Source: Crotalaria pallida
Taxonomy: Eukaryota > Streptophyta > Magnoliopsida > Fabales > Fabaceae
Assembly (NCBI GenBank): GCA_037953625.1
Contig: CM075650.1
Location: 2,296,501 to 2,360,500 of the forward strand
Reading direction: 5' to 3'
Length of the DNA stretch: 64,000 nt
How positions within the stretch are numbered: position 1 is the first letter of the stretch; every line of letters begins with the position of its first letter. This document shows positions 1-11,719 of the stretch, piece by piece. The translations under genes and the position numbers were made by a program. Under the pieces are notes generated by a model. The model did no database searches, was not told the DNA's origin, and saw nothing but the letters and a program-made list of their open reading frames with translations.

Positions 1-594
1 TGGAAAGCTCTTGATTTAAGCTTTCCAGAAAGGTGTGTTTCACTCTCTAACTCTCAAAGAAGAAGACAAATTGCTCAGAACGAATTTGGAACCCTAATTA
101 CCCTTCTTCAACAAGAATTGCAGCAATCAACCCTTGATTCTTCAGCAATTCCACTATTTATAGACAAATTAAGATAGCATGCAAGGCGACACGCGTCTCC
201 CACCATGAATCGAGTGGGATTCGTGGCGAATTCTGGGTTAAAACGCGTGATTACTCATCAAACGCACTAACCCAGTTTTCTGAGTTCATCGTGTAACCGG
301 TTACACAGCCCTTCTAACCGGTTACATGCTGATAAAATTCAAAAATTAATAATTTAATTACTCTTTCTTCAAAAACCTTTTTAATATTGCAATTAGGTCC
401 CAACCCAAGGACTGAATTACAATATTCATATTTTTGTACAAAATAACCATATAAAAATATTTCCCATATTTTTATATATAAAAACACACAATGTTCAAAA
501 ACTAAAACTTTACAAACCAACATAAATCAATTATAAATTAATCGTTATAATTAATTTCTTGATTATTTGGGAGACGAAAATTAGGGGTGTTACA
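1..594 (-). mobile_element. LTR fragment (minus strand), cut by window start
   Basis: Read on the minus strand this begins TGTAACACCCCTAATTTTCG at 594 and runs off the window at base 1. A TATA-like motif (CTATAAATAG) lies near 155-165, so 594 to about 170 is U3 and the rest is transcribed leader. U3 carries one pair of TAACCGGTTA palindromes (294-303 and 315-324). Bases 1-27 form a hairpin with a perfect 9-bp stem (1-9 with 19-27) and 9-nt loop. Its layout, including the phrase around 'ccttgggttgggacc', matches the LTR at 43851. The splice donor seen in related LTRs would lie outside the window. The superfamily is not identifiable here. Confidence 0.75.
294..324. repeat. paired palindrome TAACCGGTTA x2
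   Basis: Two exact copies of the self-complementary decamer TAACCGGTTA start 21 bp apart, upstream of the LTR's TATA-like motif. This is the single-pair version of the arrays seen in other LTRs of the window. Confidence 0.85.
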
Positions 595-1921
595 AAAAAA
601 GTGTAGTTATTTTTTTCTCCAAATTAAAGTAAAAATAATTAATGGAAAATCTTAAAAATTGTATATTTTATTAAAAATCTTAAAAAAAATTAATGAAAAA
701 TCTTAAAAATTGTAAAAAATAATATAGAAATTTGTGTGATAGAAATTTTTAATTAATGAATGAATCATGCATTATATTTTATTTCGAAAATAGAATCATG
801 TATCAAATCAAAAAGATATTTCTTTGTTTTTGTTAACCACTTTGACTTTTACCAAGATAATGTGAGTATTTATTATTTTTACTATTTCCTATATAAAATA
901 TTGAAAATAGCAAATCAAATATTGAAACAAGGGTCACATTCATAACTAACAAAAATTGAAATTAAATACGGGGTCAAAATTATAATTATCAATTATTCTT
1001 GTTCGACAATGAAAACATGAAATGTTTTCGCAAACCTGTTTACTTTATGAAAATGTTTCCTATTTTCATTTTCAAAAACTATTAATTATTACAACTATGA
1101 TCTCATGTATACTTTATAATTTTTATTATTTACGAATATGACCATGTGTTTTCAGTCTATTTCATGTTTCCAAATATTTATACAGGATATATATAATGAA
1201 AACAACTTTTTATTGTTTTCAATGTTTCCTATACAAAATTTTGAAAATAAGAAATGAAATGAAAACTCGGGTTACATTCACAATTAACAAAAACTAAAAT
1301 GAAAACATAGGGTCATATTTATTATTATATATGAATAATTTTTTAAAATTAAAATAAGAAACGTTTTCACAGAGCAAACAGACCCTTGAGTTTTCTCTTC
1401 CTTTATTTGGTGGATGGAAAAATCTGACAACTACATCCCTCTATACAATTAAAAAAAAATACGATTTTTTTTATATATTTTAACATTATTTAACATATTA
1501 AATTATTAAATTTATTTACTAATAATAAAACTTTGCTTAGAACATGAACAAATTAATATTTTTGTTTCGTATATTTTTTTTTTATAACTTTGTGTTTCAT
1601 ATATTAAAAAGTCATGAATATTATTAAAATATTATTATTTTTTTAAAAACTGGGTAAATGTTATTTAATATCCTACATAAAAGATTAATTAAATTAATGA
1701 TGTTATGCTAGGAAAAAATAGTAAATGATTACGAGTGAAAACAAATACATAGCATATACATTAGTTTTAACTTTTAAGAGTAAATACATGGCATGTTAGA
1801 AAGAAACATTTTTTTAAGAGAATTAAAGTCATTTTCTTTTCTCCTATTCTTTTTTCATTTTTGGAGAGAAAATATTTTTAAGGGTTTTACGTCTATTTTC
1901 TTTTTCTCTCTTTAACCAAAT
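595..1921. other. AT-rich intergenic DNA with an old direct repeat
   Basis: I see no gene here. A diverged direct repeat of about 105 bp is present at roughly 884-990 and 1225-1330; both copies share 'ttcctata', 'gaaaata', 'acattca' and 'aactaacaaaaa/aattaacaaaaa'. It is probably the remnant of an unidentified transposon or a local duplication. Confidence 0.5.
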
Positions 1922-1933
1922 TAGAGAAAATAA
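1922..1933. repeat. target-site duplication of LINE fragment (left)
   Basis: TAGAGAAAATAA is repeated exactly at 3703-3714, directly after the LINE's A-rich tail. Confidence 0.85.
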
Positions 1934-3702
1934 TGAAAAGGAATTGACAATGTAGTTTTGTCAATAGGCTTAAACCTATTATGTCCAAAATTATATCTCC
2001 TACTCAATGTAATTTTGTCCCTAACCGACAAGGAATTGATAATGTTATAATTCTTAAAGAGGTGGTTCACTCTATTAAAAATATCAAGGGAAGAAAAGGA
2101 TTCATGGTAATTAAACTTGACCTGGAAAAGGCCTATGATAGAATCAAATGGGACTTCATTAAGGAAACTCTTAGTCTTGTTGGTATTTGTCCTAACCTTA
2201 TTGATATCATTATGAAATGCATTTCTACTGTCTCTATGTGTGTTAATTGGAAGGGAGAGCATTCTAATATTTTTTATCCTACAAGGGGTCTCAGGCAGGG
2301 AGACCCTTTATCACCTTATCTTTTTGTTTTGTGTATGGAGGTACAATCAAGTTTTGGAAAGATCCCTGCCTGCCGGGTATTACTGCTATCGCTGACCTCC
2401 CTGATGTTAATTTTCATGATTGGTGTCTAAATTATTCAGTTGTTCACTACTGCACATTACATGGTGCCTGGGACTAGGATAATTTGAAATCTATCTTGCC
2501 TGATCATGTTTGTAGCCGAATTGCTGGGGTTGTTCTGCCTCGCCGGAAGCTGGAAATGATTCTGCTTCTTGGATGGATGATGCTAGTGGAAAATTCACCT
2601 TCCGATATGCTTATAATCTTCTTATGAATTACAACGAAGAGGTGCTAAATAATCAGAGTATTTTTGACAAGGTTTGGTTTTGGCTTGGGCCGTAGAGAAT
2701 TCGCTCTCTTATGTGGAAGATTTGTCATGGGAAATTGCTAACCAATGCAGAAAGACTAAAGAGGGGTATGAGCTCGAGTGACACTTGTAGCAGATGTAAT
2801 AATAGCACTGAAACCATTATCCATGTTTTTTAAGACCGTGATTCTAGTAGCTCTTTCTGGAAGCGGACTGTTCATAGAGACTGCTGGAATACGTTTTTCT
2901 CTCTAGACATGGAGGATTGGCTCTCTTCAAATCTTTGTGGTAAAACCATTGGGATGGTGAACATACTGTGGGTCACCTTTTTTGGTGTAGCAATAGAAAT
3001 CTTCGCATCTTTGAAGGAAGACATGACATGACATACGCTGTTCTGATCTATATCAAGCCGTGAGTTATGCGGAAGTGGTAGGGAGAGCTTTGGACCGTGA
3101 GAAGACCAGCACTTACCTGAAACGTGAAATCTTGGTTGCCTGGGACCCTCCAGAACGAAATTGGTGTAAATTAAATATTGATGGTTCTGCTCGGTGTCCT
3201 TCTTTAAGTGCAGCTTGTGGTGGAATCCTTAAAGATGAGACGGGATGCTTCATTAGAGGATTTTCCTGCAATCTTAGAGTCACGTCAACCGTGAAAGCTG
3301 AGCTTTAGGGCCTTCTTTGGGGTCTTAGAATGGCGAAAAAGACGGGAGTTACAAATGTCAAAGTTGAAATGGACTATAAAGCTGTTGTATCTCTTGTCCG
3401 AACCGGGTGCCCAGCTACTCATCATTGTGCCCCGCTGGTTAGAGAAATTCATAACCTCCTTAGCAGCGGTTGGAATGCCCAACTAAACCATATCTATAGA
3501 GAAGCCAATAAATGTGCGGATGAGCTCGCCAACTTGGGTCATGGGACTGATTTTGGTTGTATTATGTATAATTCCCCTCCCCCTACTGTTTTTCCTCTTG
3601 TTTGTGAGGATGCATATGAGATTAACTTTTCGAGAATGATTTTGTAGTTTCTCTCTTTTGTTTGGGCTTATGCCCCGTTTATCATAAAAAAAAAATTAAA
3701 AA
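1934..3702 (+). pseudogene. 5'-truncated, internally deleted L1-type LINE (RT, zinc-binding, RNase H)
   Basis: Conceptual translation from about 1950 gives a non-LTR reverse transcriptase fragment with palm motif 'KLDLEKAYDRIKWDF' and the 'GLRQGDPLSPYLF' motif (about 1985-2340). The frame then jumps, which removes the YADD active-site region. Continuing codons resemble the zinc-binding domain of plant LINEs (about 2570-2960, with in-frame stops). They are followed by an RNase H-like domain (about 3120-3646, 'KLNIDGSA' and 'HIYREANKCADELA') with one stop near 3306. An A-rich tail at 3685-3702 and an exact 12-bp direct repeat TAGAGAAAATAA on both sides (1922-1933 and 3703-3714) show insertion by target-primed reverse transcription with 5' truncation. 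It is non-functional. Confidence 0.88.
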
Positions 3703-3893
3703 TAGAGAAAATAAAGTTTTCTCTCGGTAATCTTTCCTTTTATTCTCTCTCTCTATCCATTTCCATCTCAACCATTAATTCTTCGATGTCAAAATAGTCT
3801 TGCAAACAAGAGAATTGTATTTGGCTTACTTTATTTACAATAATTACAGTTACATGATAAAAGAGTAAATTTTGTAGTATTAAATATAGTATT

Positions 3894-4176
3894 ATACTCC
3901 CTTCGGTTTGATTGATAAATCATATTTTAGAAGAATTTTTTGGTTCTATTTATAAATTACTTTGTATTTTCTAAAAGACATTTTTTACTTTTTTTTTCTC
4001 TTATTTGTCCTTTATTTATTAATGTGAAATAATATATTCATAAAATTTTTCAATACAAGTTAATGATTAAAATTGTAATGTTAAAGTACATTTTTCAAAA
4101 TGTCAAAAAATATGACTACCCTTCAATCTTTATAATATTGTTAAGTATGTAATGTAGTAAAGATCGAAAAAAGTAT
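3894..4176. mobile_element. Stowaway-like MITE
   Basis: The left end reads TACTCCCTTCGGTTTGATTG. The right end, reverse-complemented, begins TACTTTTTTCGATC, so the termini share a TACT..TTCG pattern next to TA. The CTCCCT(C/T)CG start and AT-rich interior are typical of plant Tc1/mariner-type MITEs. The TIRs are diverged, so boundaries are approximate. Confidence 0.5.
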
Positions 4177-5783
4177 TATGTAATCTAATCAAATATTAAA
4201 TAGATTGATAACTTATTTTTGTTGAATTAATTGTAATTTTTTATGGTCCTTCGTGAGAAGGTGGGGGTACTATTCTTAGCTTGAGGCTTACAAGTTAAAT
4301 TATTTAGAGAGCTAAATACAACCATAGGTTTTCAAGTCAAATTAATCTTCACTTTTGGAATCATTTATTTGCATGAAAAAATATATTAAGAGTCTGAATA
4401 TGACAAAACCATAACGAAACAAAGTAGCGTGTCGGTGCATTGAGTTCACTGTAAGAATGTACGAAATTTCAAGGTGATGGGGTCCTTGCTTTACAAATGA
4501 CACTATAATTAATTTCTGTTTAATCAATGCCACATGTCGCATATTGTTAATTAAAAAGAAACAAACATAGTAAAAGAAAAGGAAAAAGACAGTGCTAATT
4601 AAAGTATTCTGAAGTCACCAAATCTTGACTTTAGTGAACATACAACTAAGATGATCGTGCTCTTCTTTTACGCGTAATGTCTTGGATTTCAAGCTTGTTT
4701 GCTACCCGAAACTTCCAAGGGACCATGCCTTTAATTTTGTTTTGCATTAATTAACTGGCCGAGCGATAAGCATCACTCATATTTCTATATCCAAGGATTA
4801 GTAGTATAATAATTTTGAGAAAGAATCATCTCATGTACTCAATAATCTTTTATATAGCAGAGAGATAGAAATTTCATAAATTTTAATTGATTTCACCAAC
4901 CATTTTTTTCTTCTAATGAGAGGCTCAAAAGACTTGTTATAAGGGAAGTGAAAGAGGGGAATAGGGCACAAGAAATGGTCACAGCTCATATTTCAGGTCT
5001 TTAATTTACAGCTTAATCAACTAAACTAATTTTAGAAGACTACTAATGACCAATTTTTTTTAATTAACCACCCAAATGAATCTCTTTACATTGATTGGCT
5101 GACATGTAATTTTTTTTAGGTCTTAACCATATGTATATCCACCACCAATCGAAAATATTTTTGTTCGAGCAGCCAAGCAAAATCATTACAAGTGACAAAA
5201 CTTTCTTAACAAATATCTTACATAGTTGTATTAACCTATATATATATATACTTTATTTTATCGTCATTATGTTTTTGAGAAGAAAAAATAAATGGAGAAG
5301 TAAAATGTCCTTGAGCCAGGGTTTGCTAGTACATGCCACAGTCCCTCTTTGGATTGGGACCAAAGGGGAATAAAGAATTTAAAAAGTTTACAAGGCACTT
5401 GGTCTTGACAACTAAGTAAATATATTATTTTGAGATTCCTTCGGATAATTATAAGCTACTTTGATAAAATCTTATTACTATTCTCCAAGTATATTGATAT
5501 TTATAATATGGCAGTTTGTAATCAATTAGTTATTTTATTTTTATTTTGCTTGAAATGCTTCATAGTTTATACTGATTTTTTTATCTTCTCATAGTATAAA
5601 GAAAAACTGTTTGTCAAGTTTCTCAAAAACTGAAAAAGAGCATAAGAACTTAATAATTATATAAATACCAAAGCAGGATTATATAGTGTTTTAATTTTGG
5701 AATGAAGTGTATGTGGAATGAGACCTGTACTGCTAGTGAAACTTACCAAATCACATATGTATAGTCATTCATTCATAGGTAAT

Positions 5784-6027
5784 ATCTCTCCGTTTTTAAA
5801 TAAAAGTTTTGGATTTTATTTTTATTTTTTTTATAGTAAGTTCAATTTTTTCCCACAAATAGCAACTTTATTTACTTGGCATTTTTAGAGTAATCTTGAT
5901 AATTATAAGAGTAATTTTGAATATTAAATATTATCAATTTTCAATATTGTTAAAAACATCAACTAATTTCTTTAATCTACTTGTAAAGTCATTCTAAATG
6001 CTTATATTTAGAAATAAAGAGAGTAGA
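5784..6027. mobile_element. Stowaway-like MITE
   Basis: The left end is near CTCTCCGTTTTTAAATAAAAG. The right end, reverse-complemented, starts CTACTCTCTTTATTTCTAA. The length (about 245 bp), AT-rich interior and inverted termini fit a Stowaway-type MITE. Exact ends and TA duplication are not certain. Confidence 0.45.
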
Positions 6028-7149
6028 TGATACGCCAATCAAACATATTTCACTCAGGGATATCATCATTTAATAATAAACACCAATCAATGTCATTTCC
6101 TACTTGATATAGCAAAGTAATTAATATTTTCTCCAATGAGTTCCAAAGACATTTTGCACAATCAAGAAATCCTTGTTAGAGTAGTGCACAAATATGGCTT
6201 TATAAACTACTACGACGTACACTAGTACTACAAGTAAATTTTGAGTTTGAGTTCGAGATGTTAATGTTCGAAAGGCACACTAGATTTAGACTAATTTGAG
6301 TTAAGCTTAAAAAATCATTTGAAAGGTAAATCCTTACTAACATCAATAATTTGGTAAATCCTTATATCAACATCTATTTAATTTTGTCATTCACATGCCC
6401 GAAATTGAGCCTTTACTTAAGGGGAACTAATTAAGCTCCTTTCTATCAAATGTTATTAATGAGAACCAACTACTCCTTACTAGTTAGACTAAGATGTATA
6501 TAATTATAATAATTCGGATTGATTTTAGTGAGTTCACATGACATGACTGCTAATATTTTCTTGAGAAAGAGTCGTGATAATGAAAGCATCTCCAAAAGGC
6601 AAGGCAATGAGTAGTAATATAGAAAAGTAATAAACCCAATGATGAGGAGCTAAGAGGAAAAATTGCAAATGATAAACAAACAAAAGGCAAAGAAATAAAA
6701 AGTTTAAGATGCCACATAATATGCTGAAAGTAAGAACTTTTCTTTTTTGTTCTTTTTTCTTTCTCAAAATATATCATCAATATAAGAAAGGGTGACATCT
6801 ACCACCTTTGTGGCAGACCCCACCAACCATTATTACACAGTTCACAGATCTACACAATTCCCCCCTTTCTTGCTTTTGCTTTCTGTTTCCTTCACATTTA
6901 TCTCATTCTTCTATACCATATTTATATATCTATATAATTCTACACCAGCCAGCAACACATGCACTGGCACTTTCGATCCATCATCCACATTCATTGACAA
7001 TTGGACGTGGACCACGTCAATAATTTAACAACATTTCACAAAAAGAAAAAATAAATACTAGCAAACCAATTTTTCAACACACATTTTATATATGATTGAT
7101 AAAACTTATATGAGACTTAATAAACAGAGAAATCAATTAAAGTAGAAAA

Positions 7150-7312
7150 ATGATTTGAGTGATTTGAGTATGCATAACTTTGACAAATATAAGTTGTTAG
7201 AATAAAAATTGTACAACTTAAATTTTCTTGAATAATCTTTTGAATCAAAGTCGTACGATTTTTATCTAATAATTCAAATTTGTCAAAATCATCACCTTGA
7301 AAATCACTCAAT
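7150..7312. repeat. imperfect long hairpin downstream of the epimerase gene
   Basis: An arm at about 7150-7222 and an arm at about 7240-7312 are inverted copies of each other, roughly 70% matching by eye; both contain TTTGACAAAT and TTAGA(A/T)AAAAAT-like stretches. The loop is under 20 nt. It could be a degenerate MITE or a small-RNA precursor; nothing in the sequence decides. Confidence 0.55.
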
Positions 7313-7476
7313 CCATTCTCAAGTCTCACATGGATTCAAGCGATGATAGAGTGTGCGTTGAAGAGAGTATCTTACTAGTATTTTTTTCTCTTGTAAAAAA
7401 TATTATGATAATAATTCAACTAAAGCAAAATAAGAAAGGAAAAAAAAGAAAAAGTGGCCATGTGATGATGTAGCAA

Positions 7477-10298
7477 TCAAGCGGAATCCTCGGGTTGCTC
7501 ATGGCCAACTTGAATTTCCTTTTTCACCCTTGGCTGAATCCCATAATAACCAACGTACCACTTTACAAACTTCCTCAAACCTGTGGCTAAATCTGTGGTG
7601 GGTTTGTAGCCGAAGTCCTTATAAGCCAGACTCACATTAGCATGCGTGTACGGTACGTCACCGTTTCGAGGCATCTTGATCACGTGCTTCTTTGCCTTAG
7701 TGCTCAACAACCCTTCTAATATGCCAACTAATTTTCCCACTGGCACCGGTGATGTGTTCCCTAGGTTGTATATTCTCAGCTGAGCTGGGCCCCGCTTCTT
7801 GCCGCCTGTCCCGGTGCTCTTCTCCGCCGTGTCCAACGCCCCAAGGCACCCCTTTACTACATCATCTATGTATGTGAAATCACGCGCCACCTCTTTCCCA
7901 TCCTGTTCGAAAATATCATATAGGGACCATATACTAAGTTAGAGAATAATTCATTCATACATTAATTAAAAGTTGACTGTAGAAAAAAGAAAAGAAAAAG
8001 ATCACTTACTAATTAATTAAGTTGTATATATCCTGTAATTAACTTAAAAATGTAAAACCAACTAGGCTTGGTTCAGTTGGTGTAAGACCCCAACTGAAAT
8101 CTTGGGAATGGGACACGGGTGCTAGCTAGTAGCTCTGGGTTCGATTCCCACTAAAAACATCTCGCTGGGAGAGCCAGCCACGCAGCTCGCTCTGGATTAG
8201 TCTCAAGGGCTCCCTGGTATTAAAGGTGCCCTTGGAAATACCGATGATTCCGCAAGGAATACGTAAAAAAAAAAACTTAAAAATGTAAAGGTTTTGGGAA
8301 TTTATCTATTGTATGTCATGCGCAATAATAATAGTAATAAAGCGATAAGAGGTAATCTATCTAAATGATTGATTAATTCAACTATGGCAACTAATTAATT
8401 TATGTAACTTTAAACAAAACTCAACTATATATTAGTATATTATACCTGTGTTTGATAGACATCAATGCTTTTCCCTTGAAGGATATCCTTGGTGAAGAAG
8501 AAGTAAGCCATGTCAGGTCTTCCCCAAGGGCCATAAACAGTGAAGAATCGCAATCCGGTGAGGGAAAGACCATAAATATGATTATAAGTATGGGCAATTT
8601 CCTCACCGGCTTTTTTCGTTGCTGCGTAAAGGCTCGCTGGCTGGTCCGTCCGATGAAGCTCGGAGAATGGGTTATCGGTGTTAAGCCCATAAACCGAGCT
8701 AGAAGAAGCCCAAACAATAGCAGGTTGAGGTTTCGCATTCTTCGCAACTTCTAGAAGGTTCACGAAACCCGCAATGTTGGAACTGATATAAGATTGCGGA
8801 TTTTGCATGGCATAACGAACACCTAATTACAAGAATGAATCCAAAACACATTAAAAGAAGAATAAATCAATCATTCATTTTTTTTTTCAAGGGATTAATT
8901 AATTTTAAATGAAAATAAGAGATCGAAGAATAATAAAAATTCATATATTAAGCATTCAATTTTTCATGAAAAATTACTTTATTCAGGGGAAGGCTCCTGT
9001 GCATGGTTAATTAAACCATGCATCGATGCATGGTTTATTTATTTATTTATTTTTCAAATTTTTTTAATACAGATTTATTCAGAATATTTTTTAACACAAG
9101 TTCGTATACAGATTTATTAGAATCTGTAAATTTTGAATACAGTTTTACTCAATACAGTTTTTTAAGAACACAGTAAAAAAAAATCCAAATTATAAAAATC
9201 ACTTCATATCCGTAAAAAAGAAAACACATAAAATATTTAATTGATTAAATTTTAAAAATATAAATAAATAACCCAGAAATAAAGATATGCACCGGTGCAT
9301 GTTATATATTTACATGCACCGGAGCCTTTCCCCTTTATTTAACATCATATTCTCAACTTTAAAAACTAAGATTAGAGTCGAAGTTAATTTTTTTTATAAA
9401 CAAATAAAATACGTAATGCGAGTACAAGAAATACCCAAAACTCATTACAAATGTTGTATGGTATTATTTTAATTAAGTATTACAAATTTTTAATAGGTAT
9501 TTTGTTAAAAAAAAAAAATCATATATATCTACCAATCTTCACAAAATATTATTAAAAAAAATGAGGTGAATAGCCAATTTTGCCCTTTACCGTGTATCCG
9601 TCCCCAAGTATTATTGAAATTGTGGTCACATCACAATCTTTTAACAACTAAGCTAAACGCAATATAACTGCAATTAGTTTAAAATCATAATACATATTAA
9701 AATATAATATATTAAGGTCCTTACCTGCTTGAGCTGCTAAGTGGAGGATGTGAGTGAAGGGCACAACATCAAAGAGCTTCGACAACAAAGGCCCATCATT
9801 CAAATCTCCTTCAACAATGAAGATTTGGTGCTTACTCAGCAGCGCTTGCCTTGCACGCTTCAACGACGGATCATAGTAACTGTTAAAGTTATCAACCCCA
9901 AGAACACCATCCCCACGCTTCTTAAGCGCGAGGGAACAGTGGGTCCCAACGAACCCACCAGCACCGGTGACCAGAACCGACATGCCGTTGGGGCGGCGAG
10001 GCGTGGAGGAGTGGCGAACCTGCTTCTCCCAAGCCGCGCCGCCCCCGAAAGCGGACGAGAGGAAATTGGTAGTGGTGTGGAGGTGGTGGTGGTGGTTGTT
10101 TCCACTCTCTGAGGAAGAAGAGAGTGGAGGGTAGTTGAAAGTGAAGAAGAAAACAAGTAATAAAGCGATAAGAAGGGTGGCGCGGAACAAGAGTTTGGAA
10201 GAAGCATTCAGAAGCTTTGTGCTATTAACTCTTCGGATATAGCTGTTATAACGTTCCAGCTTTATTGTCTTGCTCGTGTCCGGTGGAGATGCCATCAT
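7477..10298 (-). CDS. GAE: UDP-glucuronate 4-epimerase (GAE family), three exons
   Basis: The enzyme converts UDP-glucuronate to UDP-galacturonate, the pectin precursor, and is expected in the Golgi. Exons on the minus strand: 10298-9725, 8822-8446 and 7902-7477. Both introns are GT/AG and the joined length is 1377 nt, giving 458 residues, close to the family's usual 430-460. Residues 36-54 form one hydrophobic membrane anchor after a short basic N-terminus (type II topology). The NAD-binding Rossmann motif TGAGGFVG is at residues 111-118, the Ser-rich catalytic strand ASSSSVYG at about 230-236, and the YxxxK catalytic pair at Y257/K261. The start is the first Met of an MMASPP opening; starting at Met2 would change little. 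A SINE lies in intron 2 and a MITE in intron 1. Arabidopsis GAE genes are, to my knowledge, intronless, so the introns are notable. No disabling mutation is visible. Confidence 0.93.
8057..8273 (+). mobile_element. tRNA-derived SINE in epimerase intron 2
   Basis: A 217-bp body carries a pol III A-box-like motif TTGGTTCAGTTGG (8068-8080) and a B box GGGTTCGATTCCC (8137-8149), and it ends in an A-run. It is flanked by an exact 16-bp direct repeat AACTTAAAAATGTAAA (8041-8056 and 8274-8289). Orientation is antisense to the host gene. Intact duplications suggest a fairly recent insertion. Confidence 0.9.
8985..9334. mobile_element. MITE with 21-22 bp TIRs in epimerase intron 1
   Basis: The left terminus AGGGGAAGGCTCCTGTGCATG (8985-9005) matches the reverse complement of the right terminus (9313-9334) apart from one base and one indel. 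Subterminal palindromes occur on both sides: a perfect 26-bp palindrome at 9012-9037 (core CATCGATG) and a perfect 14-bp one, ATGCACCGGTGCAT, at 9287-9300. The target duplication is unclear (flanks ACTTTATTC and TTATTTAAC), so the superfamily is not assigned. Confidence 0.75.
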
Positions 10299-10326
10299 AT
10301 TTGATTGAACAATTGATGTGTGTGTG

Positions 10327-10357
<31 letters not shown>

Positions 10358-10560
10358 TGAGTGAGTGATTGATTATAGAGTGAGTGTGTTTGTGTGTGTT
10401 AGATAGTAGAAGCTAAGATAATATGAGAAGGGCTCTTGATTTATTATGAGTTTGAGGTTAGAGCCCTGAAGTTTTAGAGGGGTGTGAGGAGATTAATATA
10501 AAGAAGGGAAGGGGGGGGAGAGGGGCAAAGAGAGAGAAAGAGAAGATGGGTGGTGTTGGT
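10299..10560 (-). promoter_or_regulatory. epimerase promoter and 5' leader
   Basis: Directly upstream of the start codon lies a (TA)n tract at about 10327-10341, next to CT/GA and GT microsatellites. On the minus strand this reads CTCTCT..TATATATATATA, which could serve as TATA element and pyrimidine patch. It is only about 30-40 bp from the ATG, so either the leader is very short or the true start site lies further upstream in the GA-rich stretch to 10560. Confidence 0.4.
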
Positions 10561-10994
10561 GGTTAATGGTTGGAGACCACTTCCTTTTTCTATTTAACTC
10601 TCATCACCATCACATTGATGGAAAGTGTTGGTATTATTATCTAGAGTAAAACTATCTCGTGGGTGAATTTGATAGATATTTTATATTTTTTTTATGTATT
10701 TTTTTAATTAAATGATTTGATTATCTATTTTTTTTCATTAATGAATGTGAATTTCTTTAGAAAAATTAGAAGGGTAAAATTGCAAATTTGCAATATATTC
10801 TCATAAAATTCTTAATACTAATTAATTTCTTTGATATGTGTAATTCGATTAAGTATATATGTCCAATAATAAAAACCAAAGAGAGTATTATTTTGCTTGC
10901 TCAAATTGTAGATATAAATTATATCAAAAATATGTGATTATAAAATTAATTTATAAAATAGGTTATAAAAATTGTTGTTGTGTCATTTGTTAAT
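10561..10994. other. AT-rich upstream region, nothing recognised
   Basis: No gene, repeat or motif that I can support beyond general A+T richness. Confidence 0.5.
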
Positions 10995-11710
10995 GGGTTT
11001 TCCTTCGACACTCTCTCCGGATAAGGATTGTTATATCTTTTTATGTGTCATAATAAAAAGAAGTGTTTTGTGTATGTCACATTAGCTAGGCATACATATA
11101 AATTATAAATTTTGCAATTAAATTCCTGAATTATTTACGTAAGAAATAGTATTTTCACACCTAATATAATTTACCCAAAATACCTCCATTATTTTTTTTT
11201 TATTTTTCATTTTCCAAATACCTTTTTTTCATTACTTTTCCATTAATCCCCTTGTTCTTCTATCTTTTTTCCATTACCCTACTTTCTCAATTTTTGATTC
11301 TTCATGTTCTGTTTTTAATGTTCTTGTTTGATTTTGCCTTTCACTGTCCTAATTTTCCAATTTGCGATGGGAAGTGATGAAGGGGAGATCGAGTAATGGA
11401 AAAAAGATCGAAGAAAGAGAGGGGTGTGTTAGTGGAAAGAAAAAGACGGGGTAATGAAAATTAACGAAAGTAATGAAAAATTAATGGGGGTATTTTTAAA
11501 TTGGTAAATTATATTAGGAGTAAAAATATTATTTTATGAAAATAATTCAAGGATCTAATTACAAAATTTAGAATTTATATATATACTTAGCTGACATAGC
11601 ATAAAATAAATAAAAAAACGTGGCGCTTTTCTATTGAGACACATAAAAAAAATATGTGGCCCTTTAAAGGGTACAACAACTTTCATTTAGAAGGTATTGT
11701 GGGAAAATCC
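10995..11710. mobile_element. Mutator-type non-autonomous element with long TIRs and 9-bp TSD
   Basis: The 716-bp element is flanked by an exact 9-bp direct repeat TTTGTTAAT (10986-10994 and 11711-11719). Its termini are inverted (GGGTTTTCC at left, GGATTTTCC on the reverse strand at right). The inverted arms extend about 300 bp each, sharing for example the stretch around 'cctaatataatttacc'. There is no transposase. The 9-bp duplication and long TIRs point to the Mutator superfamily. Confidence 0.8.
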
Positions 11711-11719
11711 TTTGTTAAT

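Larger units (their letters stand above)
3715..7149. other. AT-rich intergenic DNA
   Basis: I see no convincing gene. The short open frames here lack domains, splice context or signal sequences. Two Stowaway-like MITEs lie inside and are listed separately. The remainder is unassigned A+T-rich sequence. Confidence 0.6.

Noticed and set aside
6534..7028. Overlapping small ORFs on both strands
   Set aside because: Hydrophobic translations arise from T-rich DNA. No start context, splice sites or similarity.
8057..8273. tRNA gene (A and B boxes visible)
   Set aside because: No cloverleaf around the boxes. The A-rich tail and 16-bp target duplication show a SINE.
9741..10207. ORFs overlapping epimerase exon 1 on the plus strand and in a second minus frame
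   Set aside because: Shadows of the real coding frame in GC-rich exon sequence.
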